From Citrifermentans bremense R1 (lineage in GTDB: Bacteria > Desulfobacterota > Desulfuromonadia > Geobacterales > Geobacteraceae), in NCBI RefSeq assembly GCF_000426865.1, contig NZ_AUGE01000001.1, positions 473,156 through 537,155 of the forward strand: 64,000 nt of DNA. Direction: 5' to 3'. This document shows positions 16,104 to 25,026 of this stretch, piece after piece. The notes below the pieces were generated by a model. It saw only the letters and a list, made by a program, of their open reading frames with translations, did no database searches and was not told the origin of the DNA. How positions within the stretch are numbered: position 1 is the stretch's first letter; each line of letters starts with the position of its first letter. The position numbers and the translations under genes were made by a program.

Positions 16104-17438
16104 TCAGGAGGGGAGTTTGCCCATCGTCTTCAGGATCTCCCACCCTTTCAGGAGGTCGAGCGCGCGCAGCACCTGCGAGTCGCTCTTGATCAGTTCGTCG
16201 GTCTTGTAGGGAGCCGGCTTGTCCTTCTTATCCTCGCCCCCCTCCTTTTTATCCCCTTCGAAATGGTTCTCGAGGTCCTTCTCCCTGATGTGCATCCCTT
16301 CACGCTTCTCGCTGGTGGCGGCAAGATCGACCTTCTCGGCGACGATATCGGGGGTGATCCCCTTAGCCTGGATGGAGCGGCCGCTGGGCGTGAAGTACCT
16401 GGCGGTGGTGAGCCTCAGGCCCGAGTTGTCGGCGAGCGGGATGATGGTCTGGACGCTCCCCTTGCCGAAACTCTGGGTCCCCATGACGACGGCGCGCTTG
16501 TGGTCTTGCAGGCACCCGGCGACGATCTCCGAGGCGCTCGCCGAACCGCTGTTGATCAGCACCACGATCGGGTAGTCCGGCTGCTTGTGCCCCTTACGGG
16601 AGGTGAAGCGCATCTGGGAATCCTTCTCGCGCCCCTCGGTATAAACGACCAGCTTCCCTTCGGGGATCCAGTGCTCGCTCACCCGGACCGCCTGGTCCAG
16701 GAGCCCGCCCGGATCGTTGCGCAGGTCGAGCACCAGCCCCTTGAGCTGTTTCTGCTCGCCCTGAAGGGCCTGCAGCGCCTTCTCCAGGTCGTCGTCGGTC
16801 TTCTCCTGGAACTGGGCAATCCTCACGTAGCCGTAGCCGTCGTCGAGCACCTTGTGCTTCACGCTCTTGACCTGGATGATGTCCCGCTCCAGCACGAATT
16901 CCTTCGTCTTGTCGAACCCCTCGCGCATGATGGTGAGGGTGACCTTGGTCCCCTTCACCCCCCTCATCCTCTTCACCGCATCGGTGATGGTGAGGTCCTT
17001 GGTGAACTTGTCGTCGATCTTCAGGATCTGGTCGCCTGCCTTGATGCCGGCCTTGAAGGCGGGGGTGTCCTCTATCGGGGAGATGACGGTGAGGATCCCT
17101 TCCTTGACCGTGATCTCTATGCCGAGACCGCCGAAGGAGCCCTTGGTGTCGATCTTCATTTCCTTGTAGGTTTCAGGGGGCATGAAGGAGCTGTGGGGGT
17201 CCAGGGAGGTGAGCATGCCGTTGATGGCACCGTACACGAGCTTCTTGGTGTCGACCTCTTCTACGTAGCTCTTCTTGACGATGGCCAGAACGTCGGTGAA
17301 CAACTCGATGGACTGGTAATCGTTGCCGCCCCCCTGGGCGGCGCATCTGCGTTGCATGCCGAAGCCGATCACCAGCGTCAGCAGGCACACGGTTGTGACA
17401 AACAGCGTTGTCTTCTTCAATTTGCTGCCTTTGAACAT
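16104..17438 (-). CDS. ctpA: Carboxyl-terminal processing protease, S41 family
   Basis: Periplasmic serine protease cutting near C-termini of exported proteins. 444 aa with an N-terminal signal/anchor (KKTTLFVTTVCLLTLVIGFG), a PDZ domain (about 85-165, GLGIEITVKEGILTVISP) and the S41 core. The catalytic Ser lies in NSGSASASEIVAG and Lys in FGKGSVQTI. The C-terminal about 70 residues are charged (Lys/Glu/Asp). 34 nt downstream of the envC-like gene, matching the common envC-ctpA arrangement. Probably acts in cell-wall or envelope remodelling. Confidence 0.95.
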   Translation of the reverse strand: MFKGSKLKKTTLFVTTVCLLTLVIGFGMQRRCAAQGGGNDYQSIELFTDVLAIVKKSYVEEVDTKKLVYGAINGMLTSLDPHSSFMPPETYKEMKIDTKGSFGGLGIEITVKEGILTVISPIEDTPAFKAGIKAGDQILKIDDKFTKDLTITDAVKRMRGVKGTKVTLTIMREGFDKTKEFVLERDIIQVKSVKHKVLDDGYGYVRIAQFQEKTDDDLEKALQALQGEQKQLKGLVLDLRNDPGGLLDQAVRVSEHWIPEGKLVVYTEGREKDSQMRFTSRKGHKQPDYPIVVLINSGSASASEIVAGCLQDHKRAVVMGTQSFGKGSVQTIIPLADNSGLRLTTARYFTPSGRSIQAKGITPDIVAEKVDLAATSEKREGMHIREKDLENHFEGDKKEGGEDKKDKPAPYKTDELIKSDSQVLRALDLLKGWEILKTMGKLPS

Positions 17439-17472
17439 TTTGCCTCCCTAGGATTTTGTTGCGGTACCCTGC

Positions 17473-18666
17473 TTATCTGAACCAGGGGGAGGGATCGACT
17501 GGTTTCCCCTGGTATCTGATCTCGAAATAAAGCATCGGCCCTTTGCTTGAATCAACGTCACCCACACTGGCCAGGACTTCGTTCTTTGATACCTTCGCCC
17601 CGACCCTTTTCGTCATCGATGAGGCATGGGCGTAAAGACTGAAGAAGCCGTCCCCGTGATCGACGATGATCATATTACCATAGCCTTTGAAATAGTTCGC
17701 AAAAATCACTTCGCCGTCATAGATCGCGTGAATGGCGGATCCGGCTGGCGCAGATACAGAAATGCCGTTGCTGACAGTGAAGGAATCGAACTCAGGATGC
17801 TTGTGCCTGCCGTAGCGGTCCACGATCGTCCCCTTCACCGGCAAGGAGAGCCTTCCCTTCTGCGCCCCGAGCCCCTGGTTCGGGACCGCGACGGACCTCG
17901 GAGAGACGACTTGCGCCTTATTGTCCCCCGCCTTACCGCGAGCCTTGGAACTATACGCTTTTCTACTTCTGGCTTCAAGCTTTTGGATCATGCTCTGCAG
18001 GCGCCCGGCATTGGCCTGCAATTCTTTGAGTGAGGCCTGGTACTGCTGCTTGTCCTGCCTCACTTTGACCAGGTAGTTCGCCTTCTTGCTCTTCTCCTGC
18101 TCTATCTCGCGCTTCTTCGCCTCTATGTTGCGCCGGATCCCTTCCTTGCGCGTCGCGTCCTGCTCAAGTTGCTGCTTCAACAGGTTCAGCCGCTGCAGGT
18201 TCTCGTTGTACTGCTGAAAGAGCTTCCGGTCGTTCTCCAGTATGCTCCGCATGTAGCGGAGGTTCTCAGTCATCTGCGGGAAAGACTCCGAGGAGAAGAA
18301 CACCCTGAGGTTCCCGGTATCCCCTCCCTTGTAGAGGGCGGCGACGCGGCGGTTGATCTGAGCCCGCTTGCGCTCGGCCTCCTGGCGCTCGCTCTCTATG
18401 TCCACGAGCGTCTTGTCGATTCCCTTTTCCACGGAGGCCAAGTCGCGCCCCAAGGAAACCAGGCTCGACTGCTTCTCGGCCAGAGTCTTCTGGATCTGCA
18501 CCAGCTCTCCCGAAACCTTGGTCTCCACCTTCTGGGTCTTCGAGATGAGCCGGTTCTTTTCCTTGATCTGTTTCTTTATGGTCTGCAGCTCTTCCTTGGC
18601 CCCCGCGCAGCAAAGGGAAGGGGCCAAAATCAGGGCCAGACAGCTTATCAGGAGAATGTGACGCAT
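17473..18666 (-). CDS. envC: EnvC-like murein hydrolase activator (degenerate M23/LytM domain)
   Basis: 397 aa: signal peptide (HILLISCLALILAPSLCCA), two long coiled-coil segments (about 22-245) and a C-terminal M23/LytM-like domain (about 275-397). The active-site HxH is lost: the usual HLHFEIR reads MLYFEIR, although LYAHASS is kept. In E. coli, EnvC is recruited by FtsX and activates septal amidases rather than cutting wall itself. The lost ligands and the position one base after ftsX fit that role. Confidence 0.92.
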   Translation of the reverse strand: MRHILLISCLALILAPSLCCAGAKEELQTIKKQIKEKNRLISKTQKVETKVSGELVQIQKTLAEKQSSLVSLGRDLASVEKGIDKTLVDIESERQEAERKRAQINRRVAALYKGGDTGNLRVFFSSESFPQMTENLRYMRSILENDRKLFQQYNENLQRLNLLKQQLEQDATRKEGIRRNIEAKKREIEQEKSKKANYLVKVRQDKQQYQASLKELQANAGRLQSMIQKLEARSRKAYSSKARGKAGDNKAQVVSPRSVAVPNQGLGAQKGRLSLPVKGTIVDRYGRHKHPEFDSFTVSNGISVSAPAGSAIHAIYDGEVIFANYFKGYGNMIIVDHGDGFFSLYAHASSMTKRVGAKVSKNEVLASVGDVDSSKGPMLYFEIRYQGKPVDPSPWFR

Positions 18667-18667
18667 G

Positions 18668-19612
18668 CTAGATGTTTATGAACCTCTTCAGCGAGGTCGC
18701 GCTCCCGATGAAGCCGAGCAGCACGCCTCCCAGTACCACCCCAGCCAGGTGCGAGGGGGGAAGAAAGGAAAGCCCCGCCGAAGCCGGGTTGATGCCGAGG
18801 AAGTCGCCGGCGTTCTTCAGGAAGGCGAAGTAGCACCCCAGAAGCGCCAAAAGCGAGATCACCGCCCCTGCGGCCCCCTGCAGCACCCCCTCGATGAGGA
18901 AAGGAGCCTTGATGAAGAAGCGGGTTGCCCCCACAAGACCCAGGAGCTCCAGCTCGTCCTTCCTTGCGTAGATGGTGAGCTTGATGGTGTTGGAGACGAT
19001 GAAGAGCACCGTAATGGTGAGGAAGCCCCCGAGGAGCGCCCCCATCAGGCGGAATAGGTTCATGAAAGAGTTGAAGCGCCTGACCCACTCCTCGCCGTAC
19101 TGCACCTCGGTGATCCCCTGGATCTGCTTGAGCTTCGCCACGTAGGCCGCCACCGACTCGTTGTCGCGGTGGTCCCGGTCCAGGCGGATCTCGAGCGAGG
19201 CGGGGAGCACTTCGGCGGAGATCCCCTCAAGAAGGGACTCCTGCCCCTTGAGCCGGCTCCGCAGGCGCTTCTCCGCCTCGGCCTGGCTCACGAAGAGCAC
19301 CTTGGCGGTGCCGGGTATGGCCTGCACCCTCCCCTTCAGCGCTGCCACCGCCAGCGGAGCCGGCTCCGCATCGAAGTACGCGGTCACCTGCACCTTGTCG
19401 CTCCACCCCTCAGCCATTCCGGAAAGGTTCACGTAGACCAGCAGAAAGAGCGAGGCGATGAGAAGCGCAAGCGCGATGGTCCCGACGGTGACCGCGCTCA
19501 CGAAGACGTTTTGCCTGAGGTTCGCGACGGCGCGGCTGGAGTAATAGCTCAGACGCCCGAAGAAGCCCTCCTGCGCCAGCTTGGGACGGACCGCCTTGTT
19601 AGCCTTGGACAT
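18668..19612 (-). CDS. ftsX: Cell division protein FtsX
   Basis: 314-aa integral membrane subunit of the FtsEX complex. Four predicted membrane segments: about 37-60, three more between 175 and 305, with a periplasmic loop (65-170) that would contact the EnvC-like partner. C-terminal FtsX/MacB permease fold (KDELELLGLVGATRFFIKAPF). Overlaps ftsE by 14 bp and is followed after one base by the envC-like gene, so translation is probably coupled. Confidence 0.96.
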   Translation of the reverse strand: MSKANKAVRPKLAQEGFFGRLSYYSSRAVANLRQNVFVSAVTVGTIALALLIASLFLLVYVNLSGMAEGWSDKVQVTAYFDAEPAPLAVAALKGRVQAIPGTAKVLFVSQAEAEKRLRSRLKGQESLLEGISAEVLPASLEIRLDRDHRDNESVAAYVAKLKQIQGITEVQYGEEWVRRFNSFMNLFRLMGALLGGFLTITVLFIVSNTIKLTIYARKDELELLGLVGATRFFIKAPFLIEGVLQGAAGAVISLLALLGCYFAFLKNAGDFLGINPASAGLSFLPPSHLAGVVLGGVLLGFIGSATSLKRFINI

Positions 19613-20270
19613 CGGGCACCTCCACCATGCGTCCCTTCTCCAGCCGAATCACCCTGCGGTGGGAGTTCTCGATCACGCGCCGGTCGTGGGTCGCCACCAC
19701 CACGGTGGTGCCGCGGATGTTCGCCTCCTTGAAGATGGAGAGGATCTGTTCCTTGTTCTCGTCGTCCAGGTTCCCGGTCGGCTCGTCGGCAATGAGTATC
19801 TTGGGGTCGTTGACCAGCGCCCGGGCCAGCGCCACGCGCTGCTGCTCGCCGCCCGAAAGCCTCAGGGGGGTGGAGTTCACCTTGTCCTCCAGCCCCATCG
19901 ATTTCAGGATGTGGTACACCTTCTTGCCGATATCGCGCTTGCCCCACCCCAAGACCTCCAGGGTGATGGCCACGTTCTCAAGGACGGTGCGGTTGGGCAA
20001 AAGCTTGTAGTCCTGGAACACCACCCCGATGGAGCGGCGCAGGTAAGGGATCTCCTTCCTGGAAAGCCTGGTGACGTTGGCGCCGTCGATTACCACCTGG
20101 CCGCGGGTGGGGGAGAGTTCGGCGTAGATGAGCTTCAAGAGGGTCGACTTCCCCGCTCCCGATTGCCCGGTCAAAAAAACAAAATCCCCTTTGGGGATTT
20201 TGAGGGTTACATCGGCCAGAGCCGCAGATTCGGCCTGGTACGACATCGATACGTTGTGCAGTTGGATCAT
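19599..20270 (-). CDS. ftsE: Cell division ATP-binding protein FtsE
   Basis: 223-aa ABC ATPase. Walker A GQSGAGKSTLLKL, Q-loop VFQDYKLLPNRTV, signature LSGGEQQRVALARAL, Walker B ILIADEPTGNLD, H-loop ATHD. Drives FtsX to control septal wall hydrolysis. Located 31 nt downstream of the second pseudopilin in the same block. Confidence 0.97.
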   Translation of the reverse strand: MIQLHNVSMSYQAESAALADVTLKIPKGDFVFLTGQSGAGKSTLLKLIYAELSPTRGQVVIDGANVTRLSRKEIPYLRRSIGVVFQDYKLLPNRTVLENVAITLEVLGWGKRDIGKKVYHILKSMGLEDKVNSTPLRLSGGEQQRVALARALVNDPKILIADEPTGNLDDENKEQILSIFKEANIRGTTVVVATHDRRVIENSHRRVIRLEKGRMVEVPDVQG

Positions 20271-20301
20271 TTTCCTTTAGGCCTCTTCTGTTTCGTGAGG
20301 G

Positions 20302-20709
20302 TCACCACTCGTTGTACGCCACGCCGTTGGACCCCATCAGGGTCGAACCGCTGTGCACGTCGTAGACTCCTGTGGCCGGCTCGCCGGAATCGGTGGCCGG
20401 AGGGGCGGCGGTGACCCAGGTTTCCCTGGACTTGGTGAACGGGTCCTTCGGTATCTCCCTCAGGTATTTGTTCTTGTTTTCCACGAGCTCCTGCAGCGTT
20501 TCCGGGTATTTACCCTGGTCGGCGTAGTACTGGTCTATGGTGGAGCGCAGGGTGTAGAGATCCTCGCGCAAAACCGATTCGCGCGCCCTGACAATACCCC
20601 ACTGGTAGTTGGGCGCAGCGATGGCGGCCAGGATGCCGATGATGGACAGGACGATCATCAGTTCGATAAGCGTGAAGCCACGCTGTGTCTTTGCAATCCT
20701 CTTAAACAT
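20302..20709 (-). CDS. gspG: Type II secretion pseudopilin (GspG-like)
   Basis: 135-aa pilin-like protein. Short leader ending in G before the prepilin peptidase site (RGFTLIELMIVLSIIGILAA, Glu5 present), then a 20-residue hydrophobic helix. The C-terminal domain carries the GspG-type RSTIDQYYADQGKYPETLQEL and IPKDPFT motifs. Homologous clusters in Geobacter include a pseudopilin called OxpG, reported as needed for Fe(III) oxide reduction; equivalence to this gene or its neighbour is inference. No prepilin peptidase is in the window. Confidence 0.9.
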   Translation of the reverse strand: MFKRIAKTQRGFTLIELMIVLSIIGILAAIAAPNYQWGIVRARESVLREDLYTLRSTIDQYYADQGKYPETLQELVENKNKYLREIPKDPFTKSRETWVTAAPPATDSGEPATGVYDVHSGSTLMGSNGVAYNEW

Positions 20710-20713
20710 GAGG

Positions 20714-21208
20714 TCACCAGTCCTTGTATTTGGTGCCGTCGATCGCCGTCCCGTCGCTCAGGGAATAGACGTCGAAGACATCTTCCCCCCCCCAGGTGGT
20801 GCTGTCGGGTTCGTCGTTGTGGGAGCGCATGCCCCAGCCCGGTTCATCACCCTGAGGCTTGTAAAACGGGTCCGGCGGGATCCTACGCAGGAACTTCTTT
20901 TTGTACCCCAGGTACCCCTTTATGTCGTCCCCTTTTACCAGCACCTCGAGGGTTTCCGGGTACCCCTCCGGCTTGTTCAGCGAAGCGGTGATCTTCTTCT
21001 CGTCGACGCCGCGGTCATAGATCTTCTTGTACTCGTCGATGGCCCCCCTGATCTCGCGCAGGTTCCGCCTGAGCTCGATCTCCTTGCTCCGCTTGGAAGC
21101 CATCTGCGCGGAAGGGAGTATCAGCGAGGAGAGGATGATGAGTATGGACAGCGTCACCACCAGCTCGATCAGGCTCAACCCGCGCTTGTCGTCAAGGATT
21201 TTCCACAT
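20714..21208 (-). CDS. Second type II secretion pseudopilin
   Basis: 164-aa pseudopilin with class III signal (RGLSLIELVVTLSILIILSS, Glu5 present). The globular domain again shows the GspG-like pattern (REIRGAIDEYKKIYDRG, PPDPFYKP). It ends four bases before the first pseudopilin and is longer by an insertion around residues 95-125. Probably a second or minor subunit of the same pseudopilus. Confidence 0.88.
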   Translation of the reverse strand: MWKILDDKRGLSLIELVVTLSILIILSSLILPSAQMASKRSKEIELRRNLREIRGAIDEYKKIYDRGVDEKKITASLNKPEGYPETLEVLVKGDDIKGYLGYKKKFLRRIPPDPFYKPQGDEPGWGMRSHNDEPDSTTWGGEDVFDVYSLSDGTAIDGTKYKDW

Positions 21209-21228
21209 GATCTGAAAGCCCCGAAAGG

Positions 21229-23823
21229 CTACTGTACCTCCACTACGGACTTAAAGGCTGTGACCGGGATCTCCTCGCCTGTCTTTTTGCTGAAGTTGGT
21301 GTTGTTCACGGAGACAGCGGCCGATCCCGTCCCTATCGCCTTGAAGCTGATGTTGGCCAGGATGCCGTTGGCGGTTCCGGTCGGCTCCTCGCGCATGCCG
21401 GACATCCAGATCTCACCCTTTTTCTTGTCAGCAAAAGCCTGGAAGGTGGAAGGTTTCCCGGGTTGTTTCAAGAGGTTCCCCTCGGACTGCGAGATGGCGT
21501 CCAGGAGCTTGGGATCGTAAGAGAGCACGAAGACCGCCTTGTACAAATCCCTCATCCCGGACCCGTTCACCTGCACGTTGAACTGGTCGTTAAGTTTCAC
21601 CTTGGCCGGGAGGCTCAGCGCGATCAGCGAATCGGTCAGAAGCGGCTGCTTCGCGGCTGCGGGTGCGGCGGGAGCGGGAGCTGGAACCGGAGCTGGAGCG
21701 GGAACCGGAACGGGAGCGGGCACAGGGACAGGGACAGGCGCGGGCACCGGGACGTCCCCTGCTGCCGGAACGGCGCCGGGGGCAGGTGCCGGAACTGCCG
21801 CGGCAGCTCCGCCTGGAGCGGTAGCGGCACCAGCAGGAGCAGGAGCCGGGGCCGGAACAGGAGCCGGCACGATCTTCTGGACCGGCACCAGGTTAGGCAG
21901 CGCCCTGGGGGCGGGCTTGGCTGCGGCAGGGGCCGCGGCACCCTCGGCAGCCTCGGGGTTGACGAAGTCCGGCTCCATGAAGGAGGAATACGGCTGGTGC
22001 GACGAGGGCTCGTCCTCGCGGCCGGACCAGAAGGCGGCTACGTCGTTGTCGGGAACGGTCACGCCGCGCACGATTCTGGGGGTGATGGCAAGCAGCAGCT
22101 CGGTCTTGTCCTTCTTGTCGCTGGTGTTGCTGAACAGAGGGCCAAGAAGCGGGATGTCTCCCAACAGGAAGACCTTGCTCTTGCTGTCGGTCTGGGTCTT
22201 CTGGATCAGCCCCCCGATGATGCTGGTCTCGCCGTCCTTGAGCGAGAGCACCGTGTCAAGATTCCTCGTTCCTATTGTCACGACCGTCGTCGCCGAATCG
22301 GCCCCCCCGACTGACTTCTCGCTAAGGATGGAGCTCACTTCCAGTCCAAGCTTGATGGCGACCTCGTTGTTCAACTGGATGGTCGGTTCGGCGTTCACCT
22401 TGACCCCGACGTCGACGTATTGGACGTTGACGCTCACGCCGCCGCCGGTAGGCGATGAGGTCGTGGTTATCGGCACCCTGGTGCCGACGTTGAACTTCGC
22501 CTTCTCCCGGTTTTTCACCCTGATCTTCGGGTTGGAGAGGGTCTCGCCGTTGGAGAGGGTCTTGCCGAAGTTGAAGGTGGCGTTGGGGACGGTGAGGTAG
22601 CCGTTATACCCCCTCAAGTTGAATACGTTCAACAGGTTGGTCGGCCCGGCGGAGGAAGTGGGCGTACCTGCCGCAGGCGTAGTGGTCGTTACAGCGCCGA
22701 GAGTATCGGCGAGGAATTGGGTATCGTTGCTTCTCGGCGTGGTAACCCCCAGGGAGGTGGCGTACCTGGAGAGGAGCAATCCGAAGGTCTCGGCGTTCTG
22801 CTTGGAGAGCTCGAACACCTCCACCTCGAGGAGCACCTCGGCGTCGGGTACGTCGTTGGCCTCCAGGATCTTGCGCGCCACCTCGATGACCTCGGGGGTG
22901 TCGCGGATGACCAGGGCGTTCGCCTCTTCGTTCACGTAGATCTTCTTCACCTGGAGCATGGTGCGCACCAGGTTGACCGCCTTCTTCGCGTCCAGCTTGT
23001 TCAGGTAGAAGGTCTGCAGGAAGAGTTCTTCGTACTGCTTGACCTTGTCCGGGGTCTTCGGATAGATGATGATGGTGCTCTCGTTCAGGATCTTCTTGTC
23101 CAGCTTCTGCATCCCGGTGATCAGTTCCATCGCCTGCTGGAACGAGCCGTTCTCCAGGTGCAGCGTGACGTTCACGTCTTTCACCGCTTCGTCGAAGACG
23201 AAGTTGATGCCGGAGAGCTGGGAAAGGATGGTGAAGATCTCCTTGATCTTGGCGTCGCGGAACTTGAGGGTGATCGGCTTGTTCGACTTCAGGTTCAGCT
23301 CGAAACCGTCCAGCTTCTGGCGCTTGTTGGCGATGATGCGATCCAGCCCTTCCTTCACCTCCTTGTTGCTCGGGTCGAATTCAAGGGCGTGCTTGAAGGC
23401 GATCATCGCCTCGCGCGGTTTGCGGTTTTTCTCGAAATCGAGCCCCTCCTGCAGGTAGGTCTGGGCGTTTCTCAGCTTCAGCACCTGGTCGGCCTGGTTC
23501 TTGGCCAAGACGTTCGTGGGGTCCATGGCGTAGGCGCTTTGAAACTCCCTGAGGGCTTCGTCGTAGTTCTTCTTGGCGAAGAACTCCTCCCCCTTCTTGA
23601 AATGCGCGCGAGCCGCCGTCTCGGTGACGTTCAAAAGCTTCACCCGGTACTCGCCGATATCGGGGTTAGCAGCGGCTACCTCGGCGTACTTCACCAGCGC
23701 GGCGTCCAGGTTCCCCTCTCGCTCCAGCTTCTCCGCCTTGCTGAAAGCGGTGCGGCCGGACGTGCAGCCCGAGAGAGCCAGTGCCACCAGCATCACGGTC
23801 AAGATCGGTCTTGGTCTATACAT
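21229..23823 (-). CDS. gspD: Secretin lipoprotein (GspD/PilQ-like) with C-terminal cohesin domain
   Basis: Outer-membrane channel of the secretion system; 864 aa from the ATG at 23823 (AAGGAG upstream). Lipobox LALSGC puts the lipidated Cys at residue 20. Then TPR-like repeats (about 25-185), an N0/STN-like domain (about 190-275), an N1-type domain, and the secretin core (about 330-600, with VPLLGPLF-like LGDIPLLGPLFSNT and LLLAITPRIVRG). After the pore comes a Pro/Ala-rich linker (about 630-730) and a C-terminal cohesin-like domain (about 735-864: LNDQFNVQVNGSG, FVLSYDPKLLDAIS). N-terminal TPRs and a C-terminal cohesin are unusual additions to a secretin. Confidence 0.9.
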   Translation of the reverse strand: MYRPRPILTVMLVALALSGCTSGRTAFSKAEKLEREGNLDAALVKYAEVAAANPDIGEYRVKLLNVTETAARAHFKKGEEFFAKKNYDEALREFQSAYAMDPTNVLAKNQADQVLKLRNAQTYLQEGLDFEKNRKPREAMIAFKHALEFDPSNKEVKEGLDRIIANKRQKLDGFELNLKSNKPITLKFRDAKIKEIFTILSQLSGINFVFDEAVKDVNVTLHLENGSFQQAMELITGMQKLDKKILNESTIIIYPKTPDKVKQYEELFLQTFYLNKLDAKKAVNLVRTMLQVKKIYVNEEANALVIRDTPEVIEVARKILEANDVPDAEVLLEVEVFELSKQNAETFGLLLSRYATSLGVTTPRSNDTQFLADTLGAVTTTTPAAGTPTSSAGPTNLLNVFNLRGYNGYLTVPNATFNFGKTLSNGETLSNPKIRVKNREKAKFNVGTRVPITTTSSPTGGGVSVNVQYVDVGVKVNAEPTIQLNNEVAIKLGLEVSSILSEKSVGGADSATTVVTIGTRNLDTVLSLKDGETSIIGGLIQKTQTDSKSKVFLLGDIPLLGPLFSNTSDKKDKTELLLAITPRIVRGVTVPDNDVAAFWSGREDEPSSHQPYSSFMEPDFVNPEAAEGAAAPAAAKPAPRALPNLVPVQKIVPAPVPAPAPAPAGAATAPGGAAAAVPAPAPGAVPAAGDVPVPAPVPVPVPAPVPVPAPAPVPAPAPAAPAAAKQPLLTDSLIALSLPAKVKLNDQFNVQVNGSGMRDLYKAVFVLSYDPKLLDAISQSEGNLLKQPGKPSTFQAFADKKKGEIWMSGMREEPTGTANGILANISFKAIGTGSAAVSVNNTNFSKKTGEEIPVTAFKSVVEVQ

Positions 23824-23842
23824 GCAGTTGCTCCTTAACCTA

Positions 23843-24475
23843 TTACTTGGTGCGGCGCGCAAGCGACCTGTTCTCGACCAGGGGTATCACCATCTGCTGG
23901 TCGGTGGTCAGGGACTTAATGGTTAGAGCCTCTTCGGTCAGGTCGGTCACCTGGAACCTCGACCCGAGTTTGGAGCCCTTCTTCGCCAGGATGATCTCGT
24001 TGTTCGTGGAGAGAAACACGGTCTTCTCACCGTTCTTCTTCAGGTAGCCAAGGAAAACGAACTTCCCCATCTCCGCCTCGTCCAACTGCTCCTGCGTAGG
24101 CGGCGGAGGGGGCGGCGGCACAGGCTGCGCCACCGGCATCGGAGGCGGAAGAGGCGGCAGTTTGACCGGCGGGGGCGGAGGCGGCAGTTTGAGCGCCGGC
24201 GGCGCCTCACCCTTGAAGATGGGAGAAAAGATGTTGCGCCGAAAGCCGCTGAACGAAGAGAGCTCCTGGTCCAGTTGCGCCAGGTGCACGCTGCTGCTGT
24301 CAGCCACCCCCTTCCGGGCAGGCGCCTTTTTGCTCCTCGACACCGAAGCCGCCATCCCCGGGCGGTTCTTCAGCGTGGCCACCTCCTGCTGCCGGGGAGA
24401 GCGCAAGAACGAATAGCCGACGGAGCCCGCCAGAACCAGCAGCAAAAGGAATAGCACGAGCTTCTGGCGGTTCAT
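23843..24475 (-). CDS. PilP/GspC-like inner-membrane protein with proline-rich linker
   Basis: 210 aa: N-terminal membrane anchor (LVLFLLLLVLAGSVGYSFL), a basic linker, a strikingly Pro-rich stretch (about 95-130), and a C-terminal beta domain (FVFLGYLKKNGEKTVFLSTNNEIILAKKG) resembling the homology region of GspC/PilP. It probably bridges inner-membrane platform and secretin across the periplasm. Overlaps the PilO-like gene by 4 bp. Confidence 0.75.
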   Translation of the reverse strand: MNRQKLVLFLLLLVLAGSVGYSFLRSPRQQEVATLKNRPGMAASVSRSKKAPARKGVADSSSVHLAQLDQELSSFSGFRRNIFSPIFKGEAPPALKLPPPPPPVKLPPLPPPMPVAQPVPPPPPPPTQEQLDEAEMGKFVFLGYLKKNGEKTVFLSTNNEIILAKKGSKLGSRFQVTDLTEEALTIKSLTTDQQMVIPLVENRSLARRTK

Positions 24476-25026
24476 GCCCCCTCCGTCTTCATATACACCG
24501 TGGTCTGAACCTTCAGCGTCACCGTCTCCTCGGTCGCACTCTGGCTACCCAGCGAGATGGAGTCGACCGTAACCAGTTCCTTGTAGCGCAGCAGGTCCGC
24601 GACGAATTTCTTCACCGAGGCATAGCGCCCGGAAACGGTGAAGGAAACGCCGTAGGTATCGATCTGCTTCTGCCCTTTGATCTTGGCCGGTTTGTAGGAG
24701 ACCCCTTTCAGGGAAAGGGCATTGCTCTTGGCCGTGTCGAAGAGCTGGCTCATCAGCGCGGGGAACCGTTCCTTCGGCACCAGGCGTTTTTGGAACTCCC
24801 CCAGGTCGCGCATCCCGTTGTGATAGCGCGTGGCGTCGCCCACGGCCTCTCCCTTGGCAATGGCGTCCCTTTTGGCAAACCACTCCAGCTGCGCCTTTTC
24901 CAACGCCGGGCGCTGCCAATAGGAGAGGTAGAGCTGCATCGACACCGCGAGCAGCAGCAGAAAAGCCAGGAAAGCCAGCGATTTGCTCCTGGCGGCGATG
25001 ATGTCGCGTACGATCTGATAATTCAT
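24472..25026 (-). CDS. PilO/GspM-like assembly protein
   Basis: 184 aa: one N-terminal membrane helix (LAFLAFLLLLAVSMQLYL), a helical segment and a ferredoxin-like periplasmic domain (YGVSFTVSGRYASVKKFVADLL) typical of PilO/GspM. Forms the alignment complex with the PilN-like protein, with which it overlaps by 4 bp. Confidence 0.82.
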   Translation of the reverse strand: MNYQIVRDIIAARSKSLAFLAFLLLLAVSMQLYLSYWQRPALEKAQLEWFAKRDAIAKGEAVGDATRYHNGMRDLGEFQKRLVPKERFPALMSQLFDTAKSNALSLKGVSYKPAKIKGQKQIDTYGVSFTVSGRYASVKKFVADLLRYKELVTVDSISLGSQSATEETVTLKVQTTVYMKTEGA

